The translations under genes and the position numbers were made by a program. Below the pieces are notes generated by a model, which did not search any database, was not told the DNA's origin, and worked only from the letters and a program-made list of their open reading frames with translations. Source: Microbacterium gorillae (GTDB lineage: Bacteria; Actinomycetota; Actinomycetes; Actinomycetales; Microbacteriaceae). Taken from it: a DNA stretch of 64,000 nt. This document shows, one piece after another, positions 16,200 through 26,584 of this stretch (positions are counted from its first letter, which is position 1; the number at the start of each line of letters is the position of its first letter). Where the stretch lies: positions 1,236,356 to 1,300,355 of the forward strand of contig NZ_LN648875.1 in NCBI RefSeq assembly GCF_000826185.2. The letters run 5' to 3'.

Positions 16200-16206
16200 C
16201 GGAGGC

Positions 16207-16896
16207 ATGCGACTTCGCCTGCTTTCGGTCCCCGTGGCCGCCGCCGCTCTGCTCATCCTCGCCGGATGCGCCACCGGAACCTCCGGTGCCGGATCCGCCG
16301 CCGCTCCGGCGCCCGCGCAGAGTTCGGCTTCCGCGCAGGCGAACGGCGCATGCGATTACCCGGCTGCCGCCGGCGCCGCGAAGGACGTCGAGGCCCCGCC
16401 CACCGAGCCGACCGAAACCGGGCAGGTGAAGGCCGTGATCCACACGTCCGTCGGCGACATCGGCGTGACGCTCGCGGCGAACACCGCACCCTGCACCGTG
16501 AACAGCTTCCTGTCGCTGGCGAAGCAGGGTTACTTCGACGACACGTCGTGCCACCGCCTGACGACGTCCGGCATCCGTGTGCTGCAGTGCGGCGACCCGA
16601 CCGGCAAGGGCACGGGGGGTCCGGGCTACACGATTCCGGATGAGCTCAGCGGCTCCGAGACCTACCCGGTCGGCACCCTCGCGATGGCGAAGACCACGGC
16701 ACCGAACTCCGGCGGCTCGCAGTTCTTCCTGGTGTGGGGCGACACCCCTCTGCCGCCCGAGTACACGGTGTTCGGCATGATGGATGAGGCCGGGATCGCG
16801 GCCGTGCAGAAGGTCGGCGAAGCCGGCACCGCCGACGGTGGCGCCGACGGCGCCCCGAAGACTCCCGTCACGATCACCGGCGTCACGATCGGCTGA
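16207..16896 (+). CDS. peptidyl-prolyl cis-trans isomerase (cyclophilin), lipoprotein
   Basis: A 229-residue cyclophilin anchored outside the membrane. The N-terminus has a lipoprotein signal ending LLILAGC, with Cys as the lipidated residue, followed by an Ala/Ser-rich spacer. The cyclophilin domain starts near residue 78 ([45 protein letters not shown]) and includes the [12 protein letters not shown] core and YTVFGMM. The usual FHR catalytic motif is CHR here. It probably assists folding of secreted proteins. The start is the ATG directly after GGAGGC; the longer open frame upstream is unused. Confidence 0.92.
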   Translation: MRLRLLSVPVAAAALLILAGCATGTSGAGSAAAPAPAQSSASAQANGACDYPAAAGAAKDVEAPPTEPTETGQVKAVIHTSVGDIGVTLAANTAPCTVNSFLSLAKQGYFDDTSCHRLTTSGIRVLQCGDPTGKGTGGPGYTIPDELSGSETYPVGTLAMAKTTAPNSGGSQFFLVWGDTPLPPEYTVFGMMDEAGIAAVQKVGEAGTADGGADGAPKTPVTITGVTIG

Positions 16897-16958
16897 TCCT
16901 GGGGCGAGCCCCCTCCCACGCGCCGGGCGTGGCGTGGCCGCGGTTCCAGCGTCGTCGC

Positions 16959-16964
16959 TACGCT
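16959..16964 (+). promoter_or_regulatory. -10 box of the Pr6Pr gene
   Basis: TACGCT ends 6 nt before ATG 16971 and decides for that start over the ATG at 16929. Confidence 0.5.
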
Positions 16965-16970
16965 GAGCGC

Positions 16971-17864
16971 ATGACAGCCCCGCGACCCGCGTACGGACCG
17001 CGCCTGGCCTGGGGACTGGTCCGCCTCGCCACTGCGGGAGTCATCGTCGCGGCGGTCATCTCACAGCTCGGCACGACCGTGTCCATCGCCGAGGATCGAG
17101 GGTGGCACCTGCCCACCGTGGTGGGGAACTTCTTCAGCTTCTTCACGATCCTCGCCAACATCGCCGCCGCCGTCGTCCTGGCCATCGCCGGCATCTGGGT
17201 GCTCGCGCGCGGAGCGGTGAAACGCTACGAGCCGCACGCGCTGTCCGTGATGATCGTGGCCACGGGCACGTACATGGTCATCACCGGCATCGTCTACAAC
17301 CTCCTCCTGCGCGGTATCCCCCTGGACCAGGGCGCCACCGTGCCGTGGTCGAACGAGGTCGCCCACGTGATCGCGCCTCTGATCCTTCTCGTGGAACTGA
17401 TCCTCCGCGTCGCCCGCCGACCGGTGCCCTGGTGGACGATCTGGATCGTGGTGGCGTTCCCCATCCTCTGGGTGGTCTACACGCTGGCTCGGGGCGAGCA
17501 CATCACCAATCCGCGCACCGGCCAGGCGTGGTGGTATCCCTATCCGTTCCTGAATCCGTATCTGACGGCGAACGGTTACCTCGGCGTCGCGTTCTGGATC
17601 CTGGTGATCGCGGCCCTCATCATCGCGGTCGCGAGCATCGCGGTGTGGTGGACGCGGCGTCGTCGCGTCGTCACGGACGTGTCGACGACAGACGAGCCGA
17701 CGACGGACGACGACGCCGTCGAAGTGCCGGCTCCGGCAGACGCGCCTCCCCCCGCACCCGCCGACATGATCGCGGCAACGGAACCCCCCGCAGCGACCGT
17801 CCCGGACGCGGATCCGCCGCCGTCGCCGGCGAGCGTCCTTCCGGAGCATCGCGGCGACGTGTGA
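16971..17864 (+). CDS. Pr6Pr family integral membrane protein
   Basis: A 297-residue protein with six transmembrane helices (residues about 10-220) and a long acidic, proline-rich cytoplasmic tail (about 225-297, ending SPASVLPEHRGDV). NFFSFFTILANIAAAVVL, the TYMVITGIVYNLLL stretch and the final YPYPFLNPYLTANGYLGVAFWIL match the Pr6Pr family of actinobacterial membrane proteins, which has no established function. The tail is longer than usual. The LCP gene follows on the same strand. Confidence 0.85.
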   Translation: MTAPRPAYGPRLAWGLVRLATAGVIVAAVISQLGTTVSIAEDRGWHLPTVVGNFFSFFTILANIAAAVVLAIAGIWVLARGAVKRYEPHALSVMIVATGTYMVITGIVYNLLLRGIPLDQGATVPWSNEVAHVIAPLILLVELILRVARRPVPWWTIWIVVAFPILWVVYTLARGEHITNPRTGQAWWYPYPFLNPYLTANGYLGVAFWILVIAALIIAVASIAVWWTRRRRVVTDVSTTDEPTTDDDAVEVPAPADAPPPAPADMIAATEPPAATVPDADPPPSPASVLPEHRGDV

Positions 17865-17898
17865 GAGTATGGCGCCGCGACCGGAAGGACAGTGACGC

Positions 17899-19143
17899 AT
17901 GAGCAGGACCCGGCCGAGGCGGACAGTCTCACAGCACGCCGCCATGACCCAGCGCAGTCCGATGCGTCGTCTGTTCACGCTCATCACCGCGGCCGTCGGC
18001 GCCGTGGCCCTCGCCGCGGTCGGTGTCGGTGTCTTCATCGTCTCCGACCTCGCCGGGGCGATCCAGAACAACGCGGTCAACATCGGAACGACGACCAAGC
18101 CGCCGGCCGCCGAGCTCAAGGCGTATGACGGGGCGTTCAACCTCCTCGTGGTCGGCACCGATGAGTGCGCGGACTCGATTCGTGACTTCATCGGCGTGGA
18201 TCGCTGCTCCGGCGACGAGGCGACCCACCAGCTCAACGACGTCAACATCCTGATCCACGTGTCGGAGGAGCCGCGGCGCGTGACCGTGCTGTCGTTCCCG
18301 CGCGACCTCTACACCGAGATCCCCGGCGGCGAGGCGTGCTCCGTCGAGGGCACCGCCAAGATCAACACCGCATACATGAGCGGCGGTCTCGCGTGCGTCA
18401 AAGCGGCCGTGGACCAATTGACCGGACTGAACGTCGACTACGCCGCCAAACTGAGCTTCCTGAACGTGATGCAGATCACCGATGCCATCGGTGGCGTCGA
18501 GGTCTGCGTCGGCGCCGGCGGCATCCACGACGCGAACACCCGCGTCGACCTCGACCCGGGTATGCACAAGGTCAAGGGCGGCGATGCCCTCCAGTTCCTG
18601 CGGACGCGCTACGGCCTGTCCGGCGAGAGCGACATCGCCCGCATCTCCAACCAGCAGCAGTACATGTCCCGCCTGGTGAACAAACTGCGCAGCGAGGAGG
18701 TCCTGACCAACCCGGTGACGCTGCTGAATCTCGCCACCATCGTCGCGCACAACATGGAGCCCTCGAAGGAACTGGCCGATCCGGTGCGCATGGCACAACT
18801 GGCCCTGACGATCAAGGATGTGCCGAGCGATGCGATCACCTTCGTGACGTTCCCCGTCTACGACGTCTCCGACGGGCTCGCGGCATCCGGAGACGAAGCT
18901 GATCAGCTCCTGACGGCGATCAAGAACAATGAGGTGTTCACCCTGTCGCGCACCGGTGTCGGCACGACCGACCCGAACGCCGCGGATCCGTCCGAGGAAC
19001 CCACGACCGAGGACCCGGTCACGGAGGATCCGACGCCGGACCCGGGATCGACCACCGTGCCGTCGACCAAGCCGGTCGAGCTCGGCTGGGGCGCGTCCGG
19101 TCAGACCGCCGCTCAGGAGACCTGCTCGAACGGCAACGGCTGA
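17899..19143 (+). CDS. LytR-CpsA-Psr (LCP) family cell-wall glycopolymer ligase
   Basis: A 414-residue membrane-anchored LCP protein. One transmembrane helix lies near residues 25-55 (LFTLITAAVGAVALAAVGVG), followed by the extracytoplasmic LCP domain: FNLLVVGTDECADS, HQLNDVNILIHVSEEPRRVTVLSFPRDLYTEIP with the Arg-Asp residues that bind polyprenyl pyrophosphate, and GDALQFLRTRYG. LCP enzymes move teichoic acid or polysaccharide onto peptidoglycan. The C-terminal 60 residues are a Pro/Thr/Asp-rich tail. GGAAGGA lies upstream of ATG 17899; a later ATG is also possible. Confidence 0.93.
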   Translation: MSRTRPRRTVSQHAAMTQRSPMRRLFTLITAAVGAVALAAVGVGVFIVSDLAGAIQNNAVNIGTTTKPPAAELKAYDGAFNLLVVGTDECADSIRDFIGVDRCSGDEATHQLNDVNILIHVSEEPRRVTVLSFPRDLYTEIPGGEACSVEGTAKINTAYMSGGLACVKAAVDQLTGLNVDYAAKLSFLNVMQITDAIGGVEVCVGAGGIHDANTRVDLDPGMHKVKGGDALQFLRTRYGLSGESDIARISNQQQYMSRLVNKLRSEEVLTNPVTLLNLATIVAHNMEPSKELADPVRMAQLALTIKDVPSDAITFVTFPVYDVSDGLAASGDEADQLLTAIKNNEVFTLSRTGVGTTDPNAADPSEEPTTEDPVTEDPTPDPGSTTVPSTKPVELGWGASGQTAAQETCSNGNG

Positions 19144-19144
19144 C

Positions 19145-19369
19145 TCACGCCGGGTGGTGCAGGGGATCGGGCCCCGCATCCGGCGTTCCGACGAGGGCGC
19201 TGAGTCCGACCGGGACCGACGACACATCGAGGTCGACGCGGCGGGCGCCGCAAGCACATCGCACGTATCGAACGGTTCCCTCGGACGTGCGATGGGCCGA
19301 TTCCGTGGTCCAGGCGTGCTCGTGGGCGGCAGTGGAGACGGTCGGGGAGGCGCAGGTCCTGGTGCTCAT
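19145..19369 (-). CDS. small hypothetical protein, CxCG motif
   Basis: A 74-residue protein with HAWTTESAHRTSEGTVRYVRCACGARRVDLDV, which looks like half of a zinc ribbon (CACG plus upstream His). The ATG at 19369 is preferred over 19405 because the longer form would run into the divergent gene at 19395. Only 25 bp separate the two starts, so their promoters overlap. Coding is supported by codon bias but the family was not recognised. Confidence 0.55.
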   Translation of the reverse strand: MSTRTCASPTVSTAAHEHAWTTESAHRTSEGTVRYVRCACGARRVDLDVSSVPVGLSALVGTPDAGPDPLHHPA

Positions 19370-19382
19370 GTATCCAGCGTGA

Positions 19383-19388
19383 TGTAAT
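19383..19388 (+). promoter_or_regulatory. -10-like box of the CGNR gene
   Basis: TGTAAT ends 6 nt before ATG 19395. It is a weaker match than the other boxes in the window but has the same spacing. Confidence 0.35.
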
Positions 19389-19394
19389 GCCGTT

Positions 19395-19913
19395 ATGCAA
19401 CTCAACCCTTACGGGGAGTACGCGGTCCTCCTGGCGGCATCGCTGACGAACGATTGGCCCGAGACCCGGGCCGATCTGGAAGCGCGGACACGCGAGTTCG
19501 GGATGACGATGACGTTCGACGAACGCGCGGATGACCTTCAGCGCGTTCGCGCGGTCGTGGATGACTGGCTGCGCGTCGTCGACGCCACGGACGAGTCCGA
19601 GCGCGCCGCGGTCCTGAACGCGCAGATCGCCGCCGCGAGCGCGATGCCGTCGCTGACGAACCACGACGGCGAGAGCTGGCACCTGCACTACCGCGACGAC
19701 TCGGCCGCGCTGCCGTACGTTCTGGCCGCGGTGTTCGCCGTCGGCACCGCGCTGCATCTGACCACCCGGGGGATGTCGCGCCTGAGCCGTTGCGCCGCGG
19801 AACCGTGTCGCAACGTCGTGGTGGACATCACCCGCAACGGCCGCCAGCGCTACTGCTCCGTCCGGTGCGCGAACCGTGCCGCCGTCCGCCGCCACCGCGC
19901 CCGTGCGACCTGA
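19395..19913 (+). CDS. CGNR zinc-finger (ABATE-type) putative regulator
   Basis: A 172-residue protein ending in a CGNR zinc finger: CAAEPCRNVVVDITRNGRQRYCSVRCANRAAVRRHR, with four cysteines and the signature present as CANR instead of CGNR. The N-terminal part starts QLNPYGEYAVLLAASLTNDWP, as in ABATE-domain proteins that precede this finger. Members are thought to be stress-responsive transcription regulators. Length is normal. It is divergent from the small CxCG protein and followed convergently by the PucR-like gene. Confidence 0.85.
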   Translation: MQLNPYGEYAVLLAASLTNDWPETRADLEARTREFGMTMTFDERADDLQRVRAVVDDWLRVVDATDESERAAVLNAQIAAASAMPSLTNHDGESWHLHYRDDSAALPYVLAAVFAVGTALHLTTRGMSRLSRCAAEPCRNVVVDITRNGRQRYCSVRCANRAAVRRHRARAT

Positions 19914-19925
19914 CGGCCTCGCGCG

Positions 19926-20918
19926 TCACTCGGCAAGCGTCAGAAGCATGCGAGCGAGGGCGTAGCGGGTCCGGCCTCGCGGCGTCCGCGGGTCATAACC
20001 CAGGACCTCCGACAGGGCGTTCACCCGCTCCTGCACGCTGGAGTGATGGCGATCGAGACGGACCGCCGCTCCTCGTACGCTCTGCTCGGACACCAGCGCG
20101 TCCAGGATCTCGAGCGCACGCGGGTCCAGAGCCGCGAGTGCCGACACGTCCGGGTGCGGCGCAGCGTCCTCCGCGGCCAGGGCGACCGCCAGCGAGACGC
20201 CGAGGTCCGCCGCATCGAGGCGGGGCTCGTCAGCGGAGGTCAGGCGGAGCGCCACGAGAGCGGACGTCCACGATTCGGGCAGGGCTGTCCCCGGACCCGT
20301 CACTCCGATCCCGGCGCGCTCCGTGTCGGTGTCCCAGGCCTCGGTGACGCGAACGTCGCCCGGCAGGATCGTCGCGCGGGTCAGACCGCGCCGGGTGGCG
20401 ATGACGGCGGAGGCATGCGCGGCCCGCGGCGGCGGGTCTGCCGGCGTCGCGACCACGCGCACCGTCTCCGCGGGCAACCGCAGGCGCGCGACCGCACCCG
20501 CCCGTTCGTCCGCGCCCGCGTGTGCGCTGATGGCGAGTTCCACGGCGCTGGCCGGACCGGGGTCCCGTCGCGCCCGGATGATGCCGATCGCGAGGGCCAG
20601 ACGCTCGAGCACCATGGCGTCGTTGTGGTGCGCGAGCCCCGCGCGCTCGACCCAGACCTCGGCGTCCGGACCGCACGCGCGCGACGGCCAGGGCGCGTCG
20701 GTCGGGCCTTCCACCGTTCGCACACCCGTCGCGTCCACCCGGACGACGCGCGTACCGTCGCGGAATCCCGTGGCGACGCCGGTGAGCACGGCCGCTCCGC
20801 GCACCATGCTCTCGATGCCGACCGAACGCGCCACCAGGGCGTCGAAGAACGCGACGACCTTCAGCGCTTCGCTGGCGTCGGGGTCGAGGGCGGTCAAACG
20901 CCCCAGCAGATCTTGCAT
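19926..20918 (-). CDS. PucR-type helix-turn-helix regulator
   Basis: A 330-residue regulator. The C-terminal 60 residues (ILDALVSEQSVRGAAVRLDRHHSSVQERVNALSEVLGYDPRTPRGRTRYALARMLL) form the HTH_30 domain of PucR/CdaR proteins. The N-terminal 120 residues look like a GAF-type sensor (VRGAAVLTGVATGFRDGTRVVRVDATG). The start chosen is ATG 20918 (MQDLLGRLTAL); a long upstream open frame overlaps the next gene and is not coding. The esterase gene lies 61 bp upstream on the same strand, so the regulator may control it. Confidence 0.83.
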   Translation of the reverse strand: MQDLLGRLTALDPDASEALKVVAFFDALVARSVGIESMVRGAAVLTGVATGFRDGTRVVRVDATGVRTVEGPTDAPWPSRACGPDAEVWVERAGLAHHNDAMVLERLALAIGIIRARRDPGPASAVELAISAHAGADERAGAVARLRLPAETVRVVATPADPPPRAAHASAVIATRRGLTRATILPGDVRVTEAWDTDTERAGIGVTGPGTALPESWTSALVALRLTSADEPRLDAADLGVSLAVALAAEDAAPHPDVSALAALDPRALEILDALVSEQSVRGAAVRLDRHHSSVQERVNALSEVLGYDPRTPRGRTRYALARMLLTLAE

Positions 20919-20979
20919 TCGGGCTCCATCGCGCGGGATACCCACCCTAGGCGCGATCGCGCGCCCAGGGTGGGACTTC

Positions 20980-21951
20980 TCAGTCGCCGAGCAGGCGCGT
21001 GATCCAGTTGTCCCGTGCGGCGAACATCGCCTGAGAGACCGCCGCCTGCGGCACGAAGTTGTCGAAGCCGTGGAAGCCGCCCGCGAAGACGTGCAGTTCG
21101 GCCTGCACACCCGCGGCCCACAGAGCCGTGGCGTAGGCGACGTCCTCGTCGCGGAAGACCTCGGCACTGCCGACGTCGATGAACGCCGGCGGGAGGCCGG
21201 ACAGATCGGTCGCGCGAGCGGGAGCGGCGTAGATCGAGACGTCACCGCCGCCGCAGCGTTCCCCCAGCAGGGCGGACCATCCGGTGACATTCGCGCCGCG
21301 GTCCCAGACCCCGACGCCGTCGATCTGCCGGGTCGACACGCTCTCGTCGCGGTCATCCAGCATCGGGTAGATCAGCAGCTGGCCGACGAGCGCGGGACCG
21401 CTGCGATCACGCGCGAGCAGGGCGGTCCCCGCCGCAAGCCCACCGCCCGCGCTCGCGCCGCCGATGAGCAGACGCGACGGGTCGATACCGAGCTCATCGG
21501 TGTGCGCGGCCGTCCACACGAGTCCGGCGTAGCAGTCCTCCACCGGGTACGGGTCCGGGAACTCGGGAGCGAGCCGGTACTCGACCGTCACGATGACGCC
21601 GTTGTAGCGCTCCGCCCAATCCAGGAAGCCACCCACGCCACCCCAGCGGTCGCCGATGATCATGCCGCCGCCATGCGTGTGGAAGAACCCCGGTCCGGTG
21701 CCCGTGCGTCCCTCCTTCTCGATGACGGACACCACGATGTCGTCCCCGTCGTGTCCGGGGATCGTCACATCGCGCGTCACGAAGCCGCGCTCGGCGATCA
21801 GCGCCATGGTCTGGGGCGTCCCGGCCGCCATCCCCTCGCGCAGCGCGGGAATCATCTCCGGCGTCAGCGTCGGCGGCATGGTCTCGCCGATGACCGCGAG
21901 CGCGGCCTCCAGCTCCGGGTCGAACGGTGGACGCGTAATGGTGTCGGACAT
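20980..21951 (-). CDS. alpha/beta hydrolase, hormone-sensitive lipase family
   Basis: A 323-residue esterase/lipase of family IV. FFHTHGGGMIIGD supplies the HGGG oxyanion motif and LLIGGASAGGGLAAG the GxSAG nucleophile; PAFIDVGSAEVFRDED carries the acid and FAGGFHGFDNF the catalytic His. These enzymes hydrolyse short-chain acyl esters. AAGGAG lies 6 bp before the ATG. It is followed by the PucR-type gene. Confidence 0.9.
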   Translation of the reverse strand: MSDTITRPPFDPELEAALAVIGETMPPTLTPEMIPALREGMAAGTPQTMALIAERGFVTRDVTIPGHDGDDIVVSVIEKEGRTGTGPGFFHTHGGGMIIGDRWGGVGGFLDWAERYNGVIVTVEYRLAPEFPDPYPVEDCYAGLVWTAAHTDELGIDPSRLLIGGASAGGGLAAGTALLARDRSGPALVGQLLIYPMLDDRDESVSTRQIDGVGVWDRGANVTGWSALLGERCGGGDVSIYAAPARATDLSGLPPAFIDVGSAEVFRDEDVAYATALWAAGVQAELHVFAGGFHGFDNFVPQAAVSQAMFAARDNWITRLLGD

Positions 21952-22160
21952 GGGAACTCCTTCGTTCTCAGCTGGCGCGGTCGCCGCATCGACGACCTGC
22001 CGCCAGGTTCCCGCGCCCTGCGTCCGAGCGTAACCCGCCGTCCGTTGCCGTTCCGTCCCGAGCGGACCGCCGCCTGGCGGGTCCGCACCTCATGAGCGAC
22101 ACCCGCGGCCTCACCACGGCCCAGGGCCCTCCCGACCTGGCTCCCGGGCTCGCGGCCCCC

Positions 22161-22166
22161 TATGCT
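22161..22166 (+). promoter_or_regulatory. -10 box of the small membrane protein gene
   Basis: TATGCT ends 6 nt before ATG 22173, selecting this start over the ATG at 22092. Confidence 0.5.
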
Positions 22167-22172
22167 CACGCC

Positions 22173-23979
<1,807 letters not shown>

Positions 23980-24003
23980 CCCGTGGGATGAGAAACTGGA
24001 GGG

Positions 24004-24315
24004 GTGACGGACAACATCGGGACCCCCCAGCAGAAGGTCAAGTTCCAGAGGGCGCACATGCTCGCCGAGCGCAAGGCGTACGACAAGGCCGAGGCCCTGT
24101 TCCGCCAGATCGTCGAGATCGACCCCAAGACCCTCGTCGGCTGCCAGTCCGCCGTCTCGCTCGGAGAGCTGCTGACGTTCACCGACGCCGACGCCGCGCA
24201 GGCGATGCTCGAGGAGGCGCTGGAGAACATGGACGCCTACCCCGACGAGCCCATCATCGAGTGGGACCGCGAGCGCGCCACGGAGCTGCTCGCGCAACTG
24301 GCCGAGGCCGACTGA
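24004..24315 (+). CDS. small TPR-like protein
   Basis: A 103-residue all-helical protein resembling a few tetratricopeptide units: QKVKFQRAHMLAERKAYDKAEALFRQIVEIDPKTLVGCQSAVSLGELL and LEEALENMDAYPDEPIIEWDRERATELLAQLA. The GTG start directly follows GGAGGG; the spacing is unusually short. It lies 24 bp after argG and may be cotranscribed. Function unknown. Confidence 0.65.
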   Translation: MTDNIGTPQQKVKFQRAHMLAERKAYDKAEALFRQIVEIDPKTLVGCQSAVSLGELLTFTDADAAQAMLEEALENMDAYPDEPIIEWDRERATELLAQLAEAD

Positions 24316-24316
24316 C

Positions 24317-24892
24317 TCAGGTCAGCAGCCCCCTGGTGATCAGCCGGTAGACGTCGTCGGCGGCCTCCTGCGGGGCGACCCCGTGCTGCACCAGCTGCAC
24401 GCCGATGCCGAGCACGCCCTGGATGAGGTGCGACGCGCGCTCCGGATTCGGCACGTCCAACCCGGCCAGCACCGTGAGCGCCGGCCGGAAGAGCGCGTCG
24501 TGCAGGGCCATCAGGTCTTCGCGATGGGTCGGGCTCAGCTGCTCGTCGCGCAGCGCGGACGCGAGGTCGTGCCTGCCGTCCGCGGTCATCCGCATCGTGG
24601 CGTCCACGAGGGCGCGCAATCGAGGCAGCCCCTCCTCCTGGGCATCCACGGCCTCGCCGAGTTCGGCGGCCCACGCCTCCATCGCCTCGACGCCGACCGC
24701 GACCAGAACGTCGTCGCGCGTCGCGAAGTACTTGTAGAAGGTGCTGCGCGCGACCCCGGCCCCGGCCGTCACCGTTCCGGGAAGCACGGCGGCGACGCCC
24801 TCCCGCTCGATGATGTCCGCAGCCGTGCCGACGAGGGCGGCACGGACGGACTCCTTGTGCTCGCGGATCGTCGGCTTGGAGATCTTCGGCAT
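24317..24892 (-). CDS. TetR family transcriptional regulator
   Basis: A 191-residue TetR regulator. The N-terminal helix-turn-helix is clear: REHKESVRAALVGTAADIIEREGVAAVLPGTVTAGAGVARSTFYKYFATRDDVLVAV at residues about 9-65; the rest is the helical ligand domain. ATG 24892 is chosen because GATAAT ends 6 nt before it; the longer open frame upstream is not coding. No adjacent target gene is obvious: downstream is the convergent TPR-like gene and upstream a gap with two hairpins. Confidence 0.88.
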   Translation of the reverse strand: MPKISKPTIREHKESVRAALVGTAADIIEREGVAAVLPGTVTAGAGVARSTFYKYFATRDDVLVAVGVEAMEAWAAELGEAVDAQEEGLPRLRALVDATMRMTADGRHDLASALRDEQLSPTHREDLMALHDALFRPALTVLAGLDVPNPERASHLIQGVLGIGVQLVQHGVAPQEAADDVYRLITRGLLT

Positions 24893-24898
24893 CCCACC

Positions 24899-24904
24899 AT
24901 TATC
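24899..24904 (-). promoter_or_regulatory. -10 box of the TetR gene
   Basis: GATAAT on the minus strand ends 6 nt before ATG 24892. Confidence 0.45.
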
Positions 24905-24962
24905 CCGCGACCGTCGGAATCGGTCCGGACGCCCGCGCCCGCCCGGGTCGCTCTCGCTTCCC

Positions 24963-25049
24963 GCAGTTCTGCGGCGTCCGAACTGCCGCAGGTGTGAGCA
25001 TCCGGAAACTTGCTCTCGATGGGGACACTTCCCGCGCCGCGGAAGTGTC
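24963..25049. terminator. two hairpins behind the 137-residue protein gene
   Basis: GACACTTCC/GGAAGTGTC (25024-25032 with 25041-25049) forms a 9-bp stem 15 bp beyond the stop of the gene at 25065, and GCAGTTC/GAACTGC (24963-24969 with 24980-24986) a 7-bp stem. They probably end transcription of the minus-strand gene before the TetR promoter. No U-tract is seen, as is common in actinobacteria. Confidence 0.45.
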
Positions 25050-25064
25050 GGGAGTGGGAGCGGG

Positions 25065-25478
25065 TCAGGCGCGGAGGTAGGAGCCGCGGACGGTCGGCTG
25101 CAGCGGACCCTCCGGGGGCGCGGCGACGTCGAGCATCTGCACCAGGGCGTCGTCCTGGATCGACAGCCGGACGACGGTCCGCGATGCATCGGTATCCCGG
25201 TCCAGCACCAGGACACCGTCGACCACGCGCGCGGTGCCGGGCTCTTCCGGCCGAGCTCCGTTGCTGTCGAACCACCACCACCCGTCGCCGGCGATGATGC
25301 CGCGCCCGGTCAGGGACCCGTCCGCGCGGTCCTGCCGGTACTCCACGAAAACCCCGATACCGGGCACCTCCGCGACGTCGAACCGCGCTGACGCCTCCAC
25401 CACGGAGCCGGCGACGGCGAGGTGCTCGCGACCGACCCAGGTGCCCACGAAGGGCGCGAGGGCGGCCGGGGTGCTCAC
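25065..25478 (-). CDS. lipocalin-like small protein, GWWWFDS motif, copy 1
   Basis: A 137-residue soluble protein of beta-rich character. FVGTWVGREHL near the N-terminus, RGIIAGDGWWWFDSNGARPEEPGTARVVDGVLVLDRD in the middle and VRGSYLRA at the end resemble DUF1579/FABP-like barrel proteins; this assignment is tentative. It has a paralogue at 31864-32283 with the same GWWWFDS and EPGTA blocks. GTG 25478 is the best start, although no ribosome site is evident. It is divergent from the ABC transporter operon, and the paralogue is likewise near an ABC operon. Confidence 0.7.
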   Translation of the reverse strand: MSTPAALAPFVGTWVGREHLAVAGSVVEASARFDVAEVPGIGVFVEYRQDRADGSLTGRGIIAGDGWWWFDSNGARPEEPGTARVVDGVLVLDRDTDASRTVVRLSIQDDALVQMLDVAAPPEGPLQPTVRGSYLRA

Positions 25479-25565
25479 GGAAGTGACGATAGCCCGGGCG
25501 GCGTGCCGGCGTCCGCCGACGCTCCGGACGCCGCGGTGAACCACGCGGCAGGTCCACGAACGCCC

Positions 25566-25603
25566 GTGACGGATGTCATGGGCAGGTCGTGACAACCTTC
25601 ATG
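25566..25603 (+). promoter_or_regulatory. tandem GTGAC-N5-TCATG sites, probable response-regulator binding sites
   Basis: GTGAC-GGATG-TCATG (25566-25580) and GTGAC-AACCT-TCATG (25589-25603) are two direct copies, 23 bp apart, about two helical turns. They end 34 bp before the ABC ATPase ATG, where an activator of that operon would bind. The operon is followed by a histidine kinase and a NarL/LuxR-type regulator, the obvious candidate to bind here. No such pair was seen before the second ABC operon. Confidence 0.5.
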
Positions 25604-25637
25604 CATCCTCGGGCGGCCCGCGCGGGACTCTGGATAC

Positions 25638-26582
25638 ATGAACGACACACTCCTCTCCACCGCCGCCGGGCAGGCAGCAGCCACTCGGCCCCCGCTGGCC
25701 GTCGACGCCCGCGGCCTCACCAAGCGCTTCGGTTCGTTCACCGCGGTGGACGGACTCGACCTGTCCATCCGACAGGGTGAAGTGGTCGCCTTCCTCGGCC
25801 CGAACGGCGCGGGCAAGACCACCACCATCGACATGCTGCTCGGGCTGTCCCAGCCGGATTCGGGCACCGTGCAGCTGTTCGGGCAGTCGCCCCGATCGGC
25901 GATCAGCCGCGGACTCGTCTCGGCCGTGATGCAGACCGGTGGGCTCCTCGGCGACCTCACCGTCGGCGAGACGATGCAACTGACCGCATCGCTGTTCACG
26001 CACAGCACGAGCGTCGACGAAGCCATGACCCGTGCGGGCATCGCCGACATCGCGAACCGCCGCGTGTCGAAGTGCTCGGGCGGGCAGCAGCAGCGCCTGC
26101 GCTTCGCGATGGCCCTGGTCAGCGACCCGGGCTTGATCATCCTCGATGAGCCCACCACCGGGATGGACGTCGAGGGTCGGCACTCGTTCTGGCAGGCGAT
26201 CCACGCCGACGCCGGGCGCGGCCGCACCGTCGTCTTCGCCACCCACTACCTCGAAGAGGCAGACCAGTACGCCGACCGCATCGTGCTCGTCCGGAAGGGC
26301 CGGATCGTGGCGGACGGCACCACGGCCGAGATCAAGGCGCTCGGCACCGGACGCACGGTCGAGGCCGAACTGCCCGGAGCCGACCAGTCACGACTGGCGA
26401 CTCTGCCCGGCGTCAGCACCGTCGAGGTACGCGGTTCGCGCGTGCTCATCCGCACCAGCGCGTCCGACGACGTCACCCGGTACCTGCTGAACCAGACCGA
26501 AGCCCACGACGTGACCGTCACCGGCCAGAACCTCGAACAGGCGTTCCTCGCCCTCACGGGCGACGACGCGGAAGGAGCCTGA
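25638..26582 (+). CDS. ABC-2 type exporter, ATP-binding protein, copy 1
   Basis: A 314-residue ABC ATPase of the DrrA/CcmA-like drug-export class. Walker A is GPNGAGKTTT (near residue 55), the signature is CSGGQQQR, Walker B is LIILDEPTTG, and the H-loop is FATHYLEEAD. The C-terminal 80 residues form the regulatory region of this class, ending LEQAFLALTG. It pairs with the permease that starts 2 bp after its stop. It is closely related to the ATPase at 32984-33916 along its whole length. Export of an antibiotic or lipid is likely; substrate unknown. Confidence 0.93.
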   Translation: MNDTLLSTAAGQAAATRPPLAVDARGLTKRFGSFTAVDGLDLSIRQGEVVAFLGPNGAGKTTTIDMLLGLSQPDSGTVQLFGQSPRSAISRGLVSAVMQTGGLLGDLTVGETMQLTASLFTHSTSVDEAMTRAGIADIANRRVSKCSGGQQQRLRFAMALVSDPGLIILDEPTTGMDVEGRHSFWQAIHADAGRGRTVVFATHYLEEADQYADRIVLVRKGRIVADGTTAEIKALGTGRTVEAELPGADQSRLATLPGVSTVEVRGSRVLIRTSASDDVTRYLLNQTEAHDVTVTGQNLEQAFLALTGDDAEGA

Positions 26583-26584
26583 TC

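Noticed and set aside
14874..16274. A long N-terminal extension of purA reaching to about 16274
   Set aside because: The extension overlaps the VOC and HxlR genes on the other strand, and the conserved purA start at 14873 has its own promoter.
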